DNA from: CAVDRM01 sp963611355 | GTDB lineage: Bacteria > Bacillota > Clostridia > Christensenellales > Aristaeellaceae | Assembly: GCA_963611355.1 (NCBI GenBank) | Contig: CAVDRM010000011.1 | Coordinates: forward strand, 1-64,000 | DNA length: 64,000 bases | Reading direction: 5' to 3' | Shown: positions 57,573-64,000 of the stretch, piece after piece | Position numbering within the stretch: the first letter of the stretch is position 1 | Layout: each line of letters begins with the position of its first letter | Program-made: the position numbers and the translations under genes | Notes under the pieces: generated by a model | Told to the model about the DNA's origin: nothing | The model's input: the letters and a program-made list of their open reading frames with translations, nothing else | Databases searched by the model: none

Positions 57573-58298
57573 TTATAAGCTGGCTTCCAGCCTGACGCAA
57601 CGCCCGACGCATATGATTTCATTCATGTTTTTTATCTCGCTTTCGCAAGCCTCGTCATAGCGCTGGAGCATCACCTGAAAGCTCGCCATGCGGCTGACTT
57701 TGCGAAGCATTTTGCCCTGAGGCGTGTCCAGCAGCATGATGGCGCCGTCTACGGGCGCTTGCGCCGGAACAACCAGCAGATAGTCGCCGCGCAGCACACG
57801 GAAGCCGCGCATATCGTTATCCGGCGCAACAAAATAGAAAACCTTGTCGGGATGCGCGCCCTCGATTTTGCCGTCCATGACGGGCAGCAGCCGATGGTCG
57901 ACCTCCTTCATGACGGCGTTGTACACGGGAACGTGCTTGAGCACGCCGGACAGCGCATCCAGCCAAATCGAGCCGGATACGCCGGGGTCGCTGTCGGCGC
58001 CCTCGCGCTTTTCCTTTTTCGTCAGCTTCTTTTCCTGCACCGCCTGCGTCAGCTGCGGGACAGCGGACTGCAAATCCACCGTGGCGGCGATGTCGTCCAA
58101 GGTAAATTCCGCTTCGGTCTGCTGCCGCATCCCCATTGTTTTGAGGATACGCCGCGCCTGATCGTCCGCAATGATGCGCGTCCCCTTTTCGACCTCCATC
58201 AGATATTTATCGCTGACGCCGCACTTTTTGGCTACCTGCTTATAGGTCAGCCCCTGCCGTGTCCGTTCCAGCTTAATTAAATCACCCAATCTGCTCAT
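57573..58298 (-). CDS. XRE family regulator with LexA-like C-terminal domain
   Basis: 241 aa. Helix-turn-helix at residues 1-60 (LGDLIKLERTRQGLTYKQVAKKCGVSDKYLMEVEKGTR), a charged linker (KKLTKKEKREGADSD), and a C-terminal beta-rich domain (about 150-235: DNDMRGFRVLRGDYLLVVPAQ ... GAIMLLDTPQGKMLRKV) that resembles the S24/LexA fold. Where LexA has the nucleophile in a DSM-like motif, NDM is seen, and the Lys position appears as Arg; so self-cleavage is unlikely. The start follows AGGAGGG by 7 bases. Its promoter lies in a 43-bp symmetric dyad (58306-58348), probably its own operator. It is the last of four genes on this strand after two secreted proteins and a membrane protein. Confidence 0.85.
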   Translation of the reverse strand: MSRLGDLIKLERTRQGLTYKQVAKKCGVSDKYLMEVEKGTRIIADDQARRILKTMGMRQQTEAEFTLDDIAATVDLQSAVPQLTQAVQEKKLTKKEKREGADSDPGVSGSIWLDALSGVLKHVPVYNAVMKEVDHRLLPVMDGKIEGAHPDKVFYFVAPDNDMRGFRVLRGDYLLVVPAQAPVDGAIMLLDTPQGKMLRKVSRMASFQVMLQRYDEACESEIKNMNEIICVGRCVRLEASL

Positions 58299-58305
58299 AG
58301 TAAAA

Positions 58306-58348
58306 CCCTCCTGCCTGACGGTATAAATTATACCACGAAGCAGGAGGG
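58306..58348 (-). promoter_or_regulatory. Nested 43-bp palindrome over the XRE gene promoter and ribosome site
   Basis: Outer arms CCCTCCTGC (58306-58314) and GCAGGAGGG (58340-58348) and an inner perfect palindrome GGTATAAATTATACC (58320-58334) share one centre, base 58327. The inner one contains the -10 TATAAT, and the left outer arm is the Shine-Dalgarno of the XRE gene. Confidence 0.85.
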
Positions 58349-58355
58349 CAGACAA
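58327..58355 (-). promoter_or_regulatory. Promoter of the XRE regulator gene
   Basis: Minus-strand TTGTCT-17-TATAAT, inside the nested palindrome. Confidence 0.75.
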
Positions 58356-58370
58356 CTCCCCCGAATGAAG

Positions 58371-58640
58371 TTATTCCTTGCTCAGTTTGCCGTCGATGCT
58401 CTCGGCCTTAACGATGAGCGTGCCGAAACCGTACAGACACAGAGAGCTGAGCCAAGAATACAGAGAGCCGACGACGATTACCAAGATGCCGACGACCGTA
58501 CTGGGAAGACCGACATATATGCCGTTCGCTTCATCGCCGGCAAGGATATAGCCGATACCGGAAATGATGCAAAGAACGATGCCGACCCAGCAGACGAACT
58601 TTGCAAGCTTCTGAATTTTTCCTCCGATATTTGAAAACAT
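58371..58640 (-). CDS. Small membrane protein of the secreted-protein cluster
   Basis: 89 aa with two to three hydrophobic segments (about 14-35 FVCWVGIVLCIISGIGYILAG, 45-63 and 65-80), a short cytoplasmic start (MFSNIGGKIQKLAK) and a charged C-terminus (VKAESIDGKLSKE). Gram-positive small membrane proteins of this look are common and of unknown function. AAGG stands just before the chosen ATG. It lies 46 bases after the second secreted protein and 72 bases before the XRE gene on the same strand. Confidence 0.65.
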   Translation of the reverse strand: MFSNIGGKIQKLAKFVCWVGIVLCIISGIGYILAGDEANGIYVGLPSTVVGILVIVVGSLYSWLSSLCLYGFGTLIVKAESIDGKLSKE

Positions 58641-58686
58641 ACCTTCAACCCCCAATATTTTATTGAGCCGGCAGCAAGGCCGACTA

Positions 58687-60279
58687 TTAACCAACCGAAC
58701 CGTCATCATCCTGCGGGGGCAGCGTATGGAGGGGAGCGTCCGTCGCCGTGCCCGCGGGCAGAAGACCGTTCAGCGTGGTTTCAAGGTTTTGGAGGATGGA
58801 CTGCACGAGCTGCCTTCCCTCCTCGCTGTTCATCAGGTCAATGCGGACAGCATTCGCCGTGGCCGCATCCCACTGTGTGGGCGCCCATGCAACAGCTGTT
58901 CTGCCGTTCAAAGCGGCGCTGATGGCCGCGCCCGTGTTCATGTCCGTCCATGTCAGCGCCCCGTCCAGATAGGTGATGGACGACCGAGAGGAGCTGTTGG
59001 AATAGATGGAGGCGGTGAGCTGAATGCTCTGCGGGCCGATGCCCATGCTTTCATCCGGCTTGATGAGCAGCACGGAGCTATAGACCCGCTCATAGCGGTT
59101 GTTGTAGGTGTCCGCCGTGTCCGTAGGTGTGGGCAGATTCAGGTTATAGGTGAAGGCGAGGTCAAGTCCCTCCTGCTCATCGGCGGAGACGGAATAATTG
59201 TCCGCGGCTGGCAGATGCAGGGCGACAGAGCCTGTCCAGATGCCGTCTTCGGCGTTTTCCGCGCTGACATCGAAGGTGACGCCCTTGAAGGCGCTGAGCT
59301 GCTCGGAGACAGACTCACGCATTGCGCCCGTTACGCGCCATACATCGCCCGTTTCCTGCGGCAGCCGAACGATGCTGATTTCGGACAGCGGGAAGCTCTC
59401 GGCAAAGGGCAGGTATACGCTTTCATACAGGGAAGCGCCCGTGACATCATATTGACGCTTGATTTCGATGCTCCCGTCCAGCTTGACGTTGTCAATCATT
59501 TGCAGGAAGGTCAGCAGCATGGAGGGCTGCAGGTAGGCCGCCTGCTCCGCGGTCGAAAGCACCTCGCGCAGGAGGGACAGAAGCTGAGAATCCGAGAAGA
59601 AGTCCACAATCAGCTGCTTTGCCTCCTGCAAAATGGCGGCGGAGGGAATGGAATAGGAGATGGTGGTGATGTAGCCGCCGTCCGTAGAGCGTTCGGTCTG
59701 GGTAGAGGCATACGCCTGCATCCATCGGGTCATACTCGTTTTATAAGAGGAAAGGACTGTCTCGGCACGCTGCTGCCAGTCCGCATCCGCGTTGTTCACC
59801 GTCCACAGCACATGGAAGATGGACGGCCAAGCGTCCCTGTCCGTTCCGTTCGCCAGAAAGCCGCTGACATCAAAGCTGCGGTCAAAGGAGTACACCGTGC
59901 CGTTTGGGTCAAACAGCCCGCTCTGCACATAGGCAAGGCCGTTGGCATCTGTCCACCAGCCCGCCTGCAGCAGCGTTTCCGAGCCGAGCGATGCGGAGAA
60001 CAGGCTCTCCGTGCCGTTTGTCTGATAGCCGTTCCGCACCGTGCGGGTGTAATTCAGGGTCAGATTAGACAGCAGAGCCTGCAAAAAAGAAGCTGTGCTT
60101 TCGTCCATGCCGGCGGGTGCGCCGGACATGGAGAAGGTCAGCGAGGCCTGAAAGCCGGAGCGCTCCAACTGAAGCAGCAGCTTTTCCTCCTGCGTAAAGC
60201 TCAGCGCACCCACATCTGCCGAGGCGGAGGCGCACAGCAGCACCAAAATCAGTCCGATTGCCGTCAGCCGTTTGAACAT
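58687..60279 (-). CDS. Large secreted protein, second of a paralog-like pair
   Basis: 530 aa. Signal peptide MFKRLTAIGLILVLLCASASA. The mature chain has an early amphipathic segment (LLLQLERSGFQASLTFSMSG ... FLQALLSNLTLNYTRTV), a long mixed middle part, then repeated beta-strand-like stretches (VALHLPAADNYSVSA, LAFTYNLNLPTPTDT, IQLTASIYSNSSSRSSITYL). It ends TLPPQDDDGSVG. No lipobox, sorting signal or known domain is seen. Its layout parallels the protein encoded 13 bases upstream. AAGGAGGAAAAAACG precedes the start. Function unknown. Confidence 0.7.
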   Translation of the reverse strand: MFKRLTAIGLILVLLCASASADVGALSFTQEEKLLLQLERSGFQASLTFSMSGAPAGMDESTASFLQALLSNLTLNYTRTVRNGYQTNGTESLFSASLGSETLLQAGWWTDANGLAYVQSGLFDPNGTVYSFDRSFDVSGFLANGTDRDAWPSIFHVLWTVNNADADWQQRAETVLSSYKTSMTRWMQAYASTQTERSTDGGYITTISYSIPSAAILQEAKQLIVDFFSDSQLLSLLREVLSTAEQAAYLQPSMLLTFLQMIDNVKLDGSIEIKRQYDVTGASLYESVYLPFAESFPLSEISIVRLPQETGDVWRVTGAMRESVSEQLSAFKGVTFDVSAENAEDGIWTGSVALHLPAADNYSVSADEQEGLDLAFTYNLNLPTPTDTADTYNNRYERVYSSVLLIKPDESMGIGPQSIQLTASIYSNSSSRSSITYLDGALTWTDMNTGAAISAALNGRTAVAWAPTQWDAATANAVRIDLMNSEEGRQLVQSILQNLETTLNGLLPAGTATDAPLHTLPPQDDDGSVG

Positions 60280-60292
60280 CGTTTTTTCCTCC

Positions 60293-61654
60293 TTATGTTG
60301 TTGGCACTTCATCGACAGCCCAGCCGTCCGAGCTCTCATCGGTTTCCGAAACAGGAACGGCAGCGCCGTTCATCCATGCATCCGTGCGGAAAATGTGGGT
60401 CAGCAAAGAGCGGCTCTTTTCATCCAGCGTGCTCAGCTTTTGAATGAACGCATTGGTCAGCTTCTGCACGGCGGGTTTTAAAGCGTTTTCGCGCTCTTCC
60501 TCGGAAAGATCGGTCAAATCGACCGTTTCTGCGTCACTGTTAAAAGATTCCCCGCTGCCCTGCGTAAGGCGGACGGCGGCGGTCATCTGATACACAGTGG
60601 CTCGTTCGTTGAGCTTTTTCAGGGTAATCGTACCGCTCAGCGCCGCGCCGTCGCCCTGAAGGTCGGATGTCCATGTGGCGGTCGTCTTCACGCCGTCCTT
60701 GGTTTCGATTGTCTCCGCCGTTCCTGTGATTTTTTCGCTGTCCTTTATCTGATTTTTCAAGGAAACCTTGGCGGAAACGGAATAGCTCTTTTTGTCCGCC
60801 TTGCGTTTGACGGCGGAGGTTAGCGTCCATGTGTTTTTTTGGGCCGTTTCCTCGAATTTGGAGGACAGGGTGTATTGAAAATTGTTGCTGCCCTTGACGG
60901 CCGGACAAGCAAAGGAGAGATATGCCCCCTTGCCCTCTTTGTAGCCGCCGTACAGCGTGACGGAGCGCTGATCCTCGTCCGCGCTTGCCGCCTTGACGGT
61001 GATTTGCAGCCCCAAGTCCGCTCCGTCCTTATCCAGATAGCGCTTGACGGTCAGCGTCCCCGCAAAACCGAGATTTTGCCAGTAGGTCAGAAATTCGTCC
61101 TTGTACGGCGCGTCCGTCAGCAATGTTTTCAGCGGCGCGTCCAGCAGCGTGTGCAGATCCGGCAAGAGCGCGGCTGCGCTTTCCCTGTCGCAGGTGTAGA
61201 CGATTTGCCTGCTTACGCTGCCTACGTTTTTGATGCTGAGGCTTTTGCTGCTTTCTTTTCCCTCAGTATCCTGCGCAAGCCGCTCATAAAACAGCGGCAG
61301 CGTGTCCTTAAACAGCGATTTAAGTTGAAGGAAGGGCGTGAAGGCACTGCTTCCCGCGAGCCCCCTGCCCTGAAGCGACAGCACCGCTTCCCCGCCGTCC
61401 AGAAGGGCAACGGCCTCCTTGTCCGGCGCTATGGACAGCGTGAGCGACAGCGGCGCGAGCAGGGAGGAGAGCAGCGCCTTGGCCTCATCCGACAGATTCA
61501 TCTCGTCCACCGTCAGCTCGGCATTCAGCGTTACGGGCGTCCCCGCCTGATACGCCGCCTGAAGCACGGAAAAAGTTTCGGAGAATTCCGCCCGTGCGCA
61601 GGCAGTGCATAAAAGTACCGCGCACAATAAAATTGCAAAAGTCCGTTTTTTCAT
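60293..61654 (-). CDS. Large secreted protein, first of a paralog-like pair
   Basis: 453 aa. Signal peptide MKKRTFAILLCAVLLCTACARA; the Cys in LLCTAC could form a weak lipobox, but AxA cleavage is as likely. The mature N-terminus (FSETFSVLQAAYQAGTPVTLNAELTVDE ... ALLSSLLAPLSLTLSIAPD) matches in plan the start of the downstream protein (lipid-carrier-like helix, then strands). The second half has beta-strand repeats (YTLSSKFEETAQKNTWTLTSAVKRKADKKSYSVSAKVSLK). No family recognised. AAGGAGTGGGGGT precedes the ATG. First gene of a likely three-gene transcript. Confidence 0.7.
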   Translation of the reverse strand: MKKRTFAILLCAVLLCTACARAEFSETFSVLQAAYQAGTPVTLNAELTVDEMNLSDEAKALLSSLLAPLSLTLSIAPDKEAVALLDGGEAVLSLQGRGLAGSSAFTPFLQLKSLFKDTLPLFYERLAQDTEGKESSKSLSIKNVGSVSRQIVYTCDRESAAALLPDLHTLLDAPLKTLLTDAPYKDEFLTYWQNLGFAGTLTVKRYLDKDGADLGLQITVKAASADEDQRSVTLYGGYKEGKGAYLSFACPAVKGSNNFQYTLSSKFEETAQKNTWTLTSAVKRKADKKSYSVSAKVSLKNQIKDSEKITGTAETIETKDGVKTTATWTSDLQGDGAALSGTITLKKLNERATVYQMTAAVRLTQGSGESFNSDAETVDLTDLSEEERENALKPAVQKLTNAFIQKLSTLDEKSRSLLTHIFRTDAWMNGAAVPVSETDESSDGWAVDEVPTT

Positions 61655-61885
61655 ACCCCCACTCCTTGCGCTGCCGTATTCCGTCCGATATATAAACGAC
61701 AAAGCCTGCCGCTTTTATCCTGCCTGATGCGGGAATTTTTATTGTTGGATGAAGACATCGCGCCGTTCTTTTACGCCGTGCCTTCATTTTATATTATAAC
61801 GCACATCAGAAAAATTGAAAAGCACTGCGGAATAAAAACAATGGGCAAAAAGGTAGCTGTGGTCGATTTTTATCCGTTTTTTCGC

Positions 61886-61914
61886 TGGACGAAACATATG
61901 TTCTGCGGTATCAT
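61886..61914 (+). promoter_or_regulatory. Promoter of azlCD
   Basis: TGGACG-17-TATCAT, 33 bases before the azlC ATG. Confidence 0.55.
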
Positions 61915-61947
61915 TGTTTCCATCATTCAAACGGGAGGCGCAGGCGT

Positions 61948-62661
61948 ATGCAGGGGGAGAACAGAACGTGGCTGCTGCGCGGGACACGCGACGGCATACC
62001 GATTATGACGGGCTATCTCGCTGTGGCGTTTACCTTGGGCATCGCTGCCCGCAATGCGGGGCTGAATGCTTTTCAGGCGGCGCTCATCAGCATCACGAAC
62101 AATGCCTCGGCCGGAGAGTACGCAGGCTTCACCGTGATTCGGGAAAACGCGGGCTATATCGAAATGGCGCTTATGATTTTCATTGCCAATGCGCGGTATA
62201 TGCTCATGTCCTGCGCGTTGAGCCAAAAGCTCTCGCCGAACACGGGCATCGGACAGCGGATGCTGATGGGCATGGGCGTAACGGACGAAATTTTCGGCGT
62301 ATGCATGTCGGTCAACGGCTATTTGAATCCCTTTTACAGCTATGGAATGTTCATGGTGGCGACGGCGGGCTGGACGACCGGCACATACTTGGGCGTGATG
62401 ATGGGAAACCTTCTTCCAGCCCGGCTGACCGGCGCACTCAGCGTCGGTCTGTACGGAATGTTTCTTGCCATCATCGTTCCGCCCTCCAAGAAAAGCCGCG
62501 TGCTGTGCGCCCTGGTCATTCTGTCGATGGCACTTTCCTTTGCGCTCAGCCGCTTGGCTGTCGGCCTCTCGTCCGGCATGCGCGTCATTGTGCTGACGGT
62601 TTTGCTTGCAGGCGCGTCTGCTGTTTTTTTTCCTGTGACGGAGGCATCTCATGCAGTCTGA
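61948..62661 (+). CDS. azlC: AzlC family branched-chain amino acid exporter subunit
   Basis: 237-aa membrane protein with about six or seven helices. Family landmarks: GTRDGIPIMTGYLAVAFTLGIAAR at the N-terminus, MIFIANARYMLMSCALSQKL, GVTDEIFGVCM and VATAGWTTGTYLGVMMG. With AzlD it forms a two-part permease that exports branched-chain amino acids or analogues (4-azaleucine in B. subtilis, BrnFE in Corynebacterium). GGGAGGCGC precedes the ATG by about 9 bases. Its end overlaps azlD by 11 bases. Confidence 0.92.
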   Translation: MQGENRTWLLRGTRDGIPIMTGYLAVAFTLGIAARNAGLNAFQAALISITNNASAGEYAGFTVIRENAGYIEMALMIFIANARYMLMSCALSQKLSPNTGIGQRMLMGMGVTDEIFGVCMSVNGYLNPFYSYGMFMVATAGWTTGTYLGVMMGNLLPARLTGALSVGLYGMFLAIIVPPSKKSRVLCALVILSMALSFALSRLAVGLSSGMRVIVLTVLLAGASAVFFPVTEASHAV

Positions 62662-62959
62662 CATTGATGTGTACATCCTCATTATGGCGGCTGTCACCTA
62701 TGCGATTCGCACCCTGCCGCTCACACTGATTCGCCGCCCCATCAAAAGCCGCTTTATCCGCTCCTTCCTGTATTATGTGCCGTATGTGACCTTGGCGGTC
62801 ATGACCTTTCCCGATATCATCGATGCGACTGCCGCGCCGTGGTCCGGCGTGCTGGCGCTGTTCGTGGGCATCGCGCTGGCATGGTCGGGACGCAGCTTGT
62901 TCACGGTCGCCGTTTCCGCCTGCGTTGTGGTTTTTTTGAGCGAGCTGGTCATATTGTAA
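62651..62959 (+). CDS. azlD: AzlD domain protein, exporter small subunit
   Basis: 102 aa with about four hydrophobic segments. The start DIDVYILIMAAVTYAIRTLPLTLIRR and FLYYVPYVTLAVMTFPDII are typical of AzlD, the obligatory partner of AzlC. GACGGAGG lies shortly before the ATG, inside azlC; the 11-base overlap suggests coupled translation. Followed by a small terminator hairpin. Confidence 0.92.
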   Translation: MQSDIDVYILIMAAVTYAIRTLPLTLIRRPIKSRFIRSFLYYVPYVTLAVMTFPDIIDATAAPWSGVLALFVGIALAWSGRSLFTVAVSACVVVFLSELVIL

Positions 62960-62973
62960 GCAAGGATTGCCTG

Positions 62974-63000
62974 TGCGTCGGAGAAAAACGGCGCATTTTT
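62974..63000 (+). terminator. Terminator of azlCD
   Basis: TGCGTCG / CGGCGCA stem (one T-G pair), loop GAGAAAAA, five T. Between here and pstS two TTGACA-like hexamers (63008-63013, 63031-63036) are seen without a well-spaced -10. Confidence 0.75.
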
Positions 63001-63115
63001 CTTTGATTTGACAAGACGGCGGTTTTGCATTTGACATAATCAGTCTATCCTTATTTGTGTCGAGCGAAGGACTTGACAGAGAAAAGACGAGTATGCGGAA
63101 GGAGAAAAAAACGTT

Positions 63116-63916
63116 ATGAAGAAACTTGCGGGACTGCTGCTGGCACTGACGGTTACCATGATGAGCATCGGCATGGCCGAGGGTGTTGTGGCCACGGACG
63201 GCTCTACCTCGATGGAAAAGGTCATCGGCGCTCTGGGCGAATATTTCATGGAGGAAAACAGCGATGTGACCTTCACCTACAATCCCACTGGCTCCGGCTC
63301 CGGCATTACCGCGGCCTTGGAAGGCCGCTGCGATATCGGTCTGTCCAGCCGCGCTCTGAAGGACGAAGAAAAGGCGCAGGGCTTGACCGAGACCGTTCTG
63401 GCCTATGACGGCATCGCCGTCATCGTTCATCCCGATAATCCCGTGAACGACCTGACGATTGATGAGCTTGCCCGCATTTACACCGGCAAAATCACCAACT
63501 GGAAGGAGCTGGGCGGCGAGGATGCGGCCATCGTGGTCATCGGCCGTGAAGCCGGCAGCGGCACTCGTGACGGCTTCGAGTCTATCACCGGCACCAAGGA
63601 AAACTGCGTTTACCGTCAGGAGCTGACCTCCACCGGCGACGTCATCACCGCCGTTTCTCAGAATCCTGCCGCCATCGGCTACGCTTCTCTGGCCTCTGTG
63701 AAGCAGACCGTGAAAGCGCTGTCCGTCGACGGCGTCACACCCTCCGAGGAGAGCGTGAAGGACGGCAGCTATAAGGTGCAGCGCCCCTTCGTACTGGTCA
63801 CCAAGACGGGTGTCGCCCTGTCCGAAGCGGCGCAGAAGTTCTTTGACTTCGCTACCTCTGCGGAAGCTGCCGAAATCATCGCGACAGCGGGCGCTGTCGC
63901 AGCGGTCGGCGAGTAA
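63116..63916 (+). CDS. pstS: Phosphate ABC transporter substrate-binding protein (PstS)
   Basis: 266 aa. The signal peptide ends in SIGMA-EG without a lipobox Cys, so like the sugar-binding protein in this window it is not an obvious lipoprotein. Phosphate-site motifs: TDGSTSMEKVIGAL near residue 27, YNPTGSGSGITAALEGRCDIGLSSR, GREAGSGTRDGFE and AIGYASL. AAGGAGAAAAAAACGTT precedes the ATG. pstC, pstA and pstB would be expected to the right, beyond the window. Codon use is strongly biased, suggesting high expression. Confidence 0.94.
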   Translation: MKKLAGLLLALTVTMMSIGMAEGVVATDGSTSMEKVIGALGEYFMEENSDVTFTYNPTGSGSGITAALEGRCDIGLSSRALKDEEKAQGLTETVLAYDGIAVIVHPDNPVNDLTIDELARIYTGKITNWKELGGEDAAIVVIGREAGSGTRDGFESITGTKENCVYRQELTSTGDVITAVSQNPAAIGYASLASVKQTVKALSVDGVTPSEESVKDGSYKVQRPFVLVTKTGVALSEAAQKFFDFATSAEAAEIIATAGAVAAVGE

Positions 63917-63961
63917 AGCAAAATACCGCTGGGCTGCTTCAGCAGCCTTCAGTCTGTCAAA

Positions 63962-63993
63962 GAAGCCACTTCGCTGCCTTGCGAAGTGGCTTC
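63962..63993 (+). terminator. Hairpin after pstS
   Basis: Perfect 13-bp stem GAAGCCACTTCGC / GCGAAGTGGCTTC with loop TGCCTT. No T run follows before the window ends, so it may limit read-through or stabilise the pstS mRNA end before pstC. Confidence 0.6.
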
Positions 63994-64000
63994 AAACATA

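Noticed and set aside
63008..63040. Promoter TTGACA ... CATAAT before pstS
   Set aside because: The spacer would be 21 bases and no alternative -10 fits 16-18 bases; left as unassigned hexamers.

Overview
The window looks like a chromosomal segment of an anaerobic, Gram-positive Firmicute of the class Clostridia with fairly high GC (mid to upper 50s percent by eye). The evidence is a class B sortase, LplB/YtcP permeases with a YesM/YesN-type two-component system, an orphan MsmK/UgpC-type ATPase, a two-subunit iron-sulfur L-serine dehydratase, a NifS-ThiI pair, strong Shine-Dalgarno sequences with GTG and TTG starts, and many consensus sigma-A promoters with 17-base spacers. No outer-membrane gene is seen. 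A Christensenellales-like gut or rumen lineage would fit, but this is a guess.

Layout. 1-3550: right part of a decayed prophage (hicAB, holin, tail protein, truncated dit, XF1762-family gene, small HTH protein), ending at tRNA-Arg and followed by tRNA-Leu. 4089-7656: uvrA, a HIT-family hydrolase and rpsU, each with its own promoter. 7792-9656: an ECF sigma factor operon with a membrane regulator and a second secreted protein sharing the same C-terminal module. 9775-14176: an operon of an RNase PH/RdgB fusion, a YfcE phosphodiesterase, a LytS-like kinase and a SARP-type response regulator. 14373-16478: HAD phosphatase and a lipoprotein with four peptidoglycan-binding repeats. 17088-25794: a carbohydrate utilisation locus (GH2 glycosidase, binding protein, two permeases, kinase, AraC-type regulator) without its own ATPase. 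26018-28015: an AT-richer gene for a secreted six-BIG2-domain protein. 28285-31340: nitroreductase, rarA, nrnA. 31341-33500: a second decayed mobile element with broken genes. 33717-36002: C39-like peptidase and sdaAB/sdaAA. 36120-41857: MATE pump, type II topoisomerase subunit A, ABC exporter. 42091-44412: tRNA-Pro, murA, J-domain protein. 44469-49673: radical SAM protein, UgpC-type ATPase, ROK kinase, sortase B. 49924-56927: SNF2 helicase, NifS-thiI pair, trmO, nucleotidyltransferase. 57077-61654: MntR-type regulator and a secreted-secreted-membrane-XRE cluster. 61948-63916: azlCD and pstS.

How parts work together. The orphan ATPase at 45984 probably powers the sugar permeases at 21160-23044. 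NifS and ThiI together make 4-thiouridine in tRNA. The least described unit is the cluster at 57573-61654: two large secreted proteins of similar build, a small membrane protein and an XRE regulator with a LexA-like C-terminal domain that seems to have lost its protease residues. The regulator's promoter lies in a symmetric 43-bp nested palindrome that also contains its ribosome-binding site.
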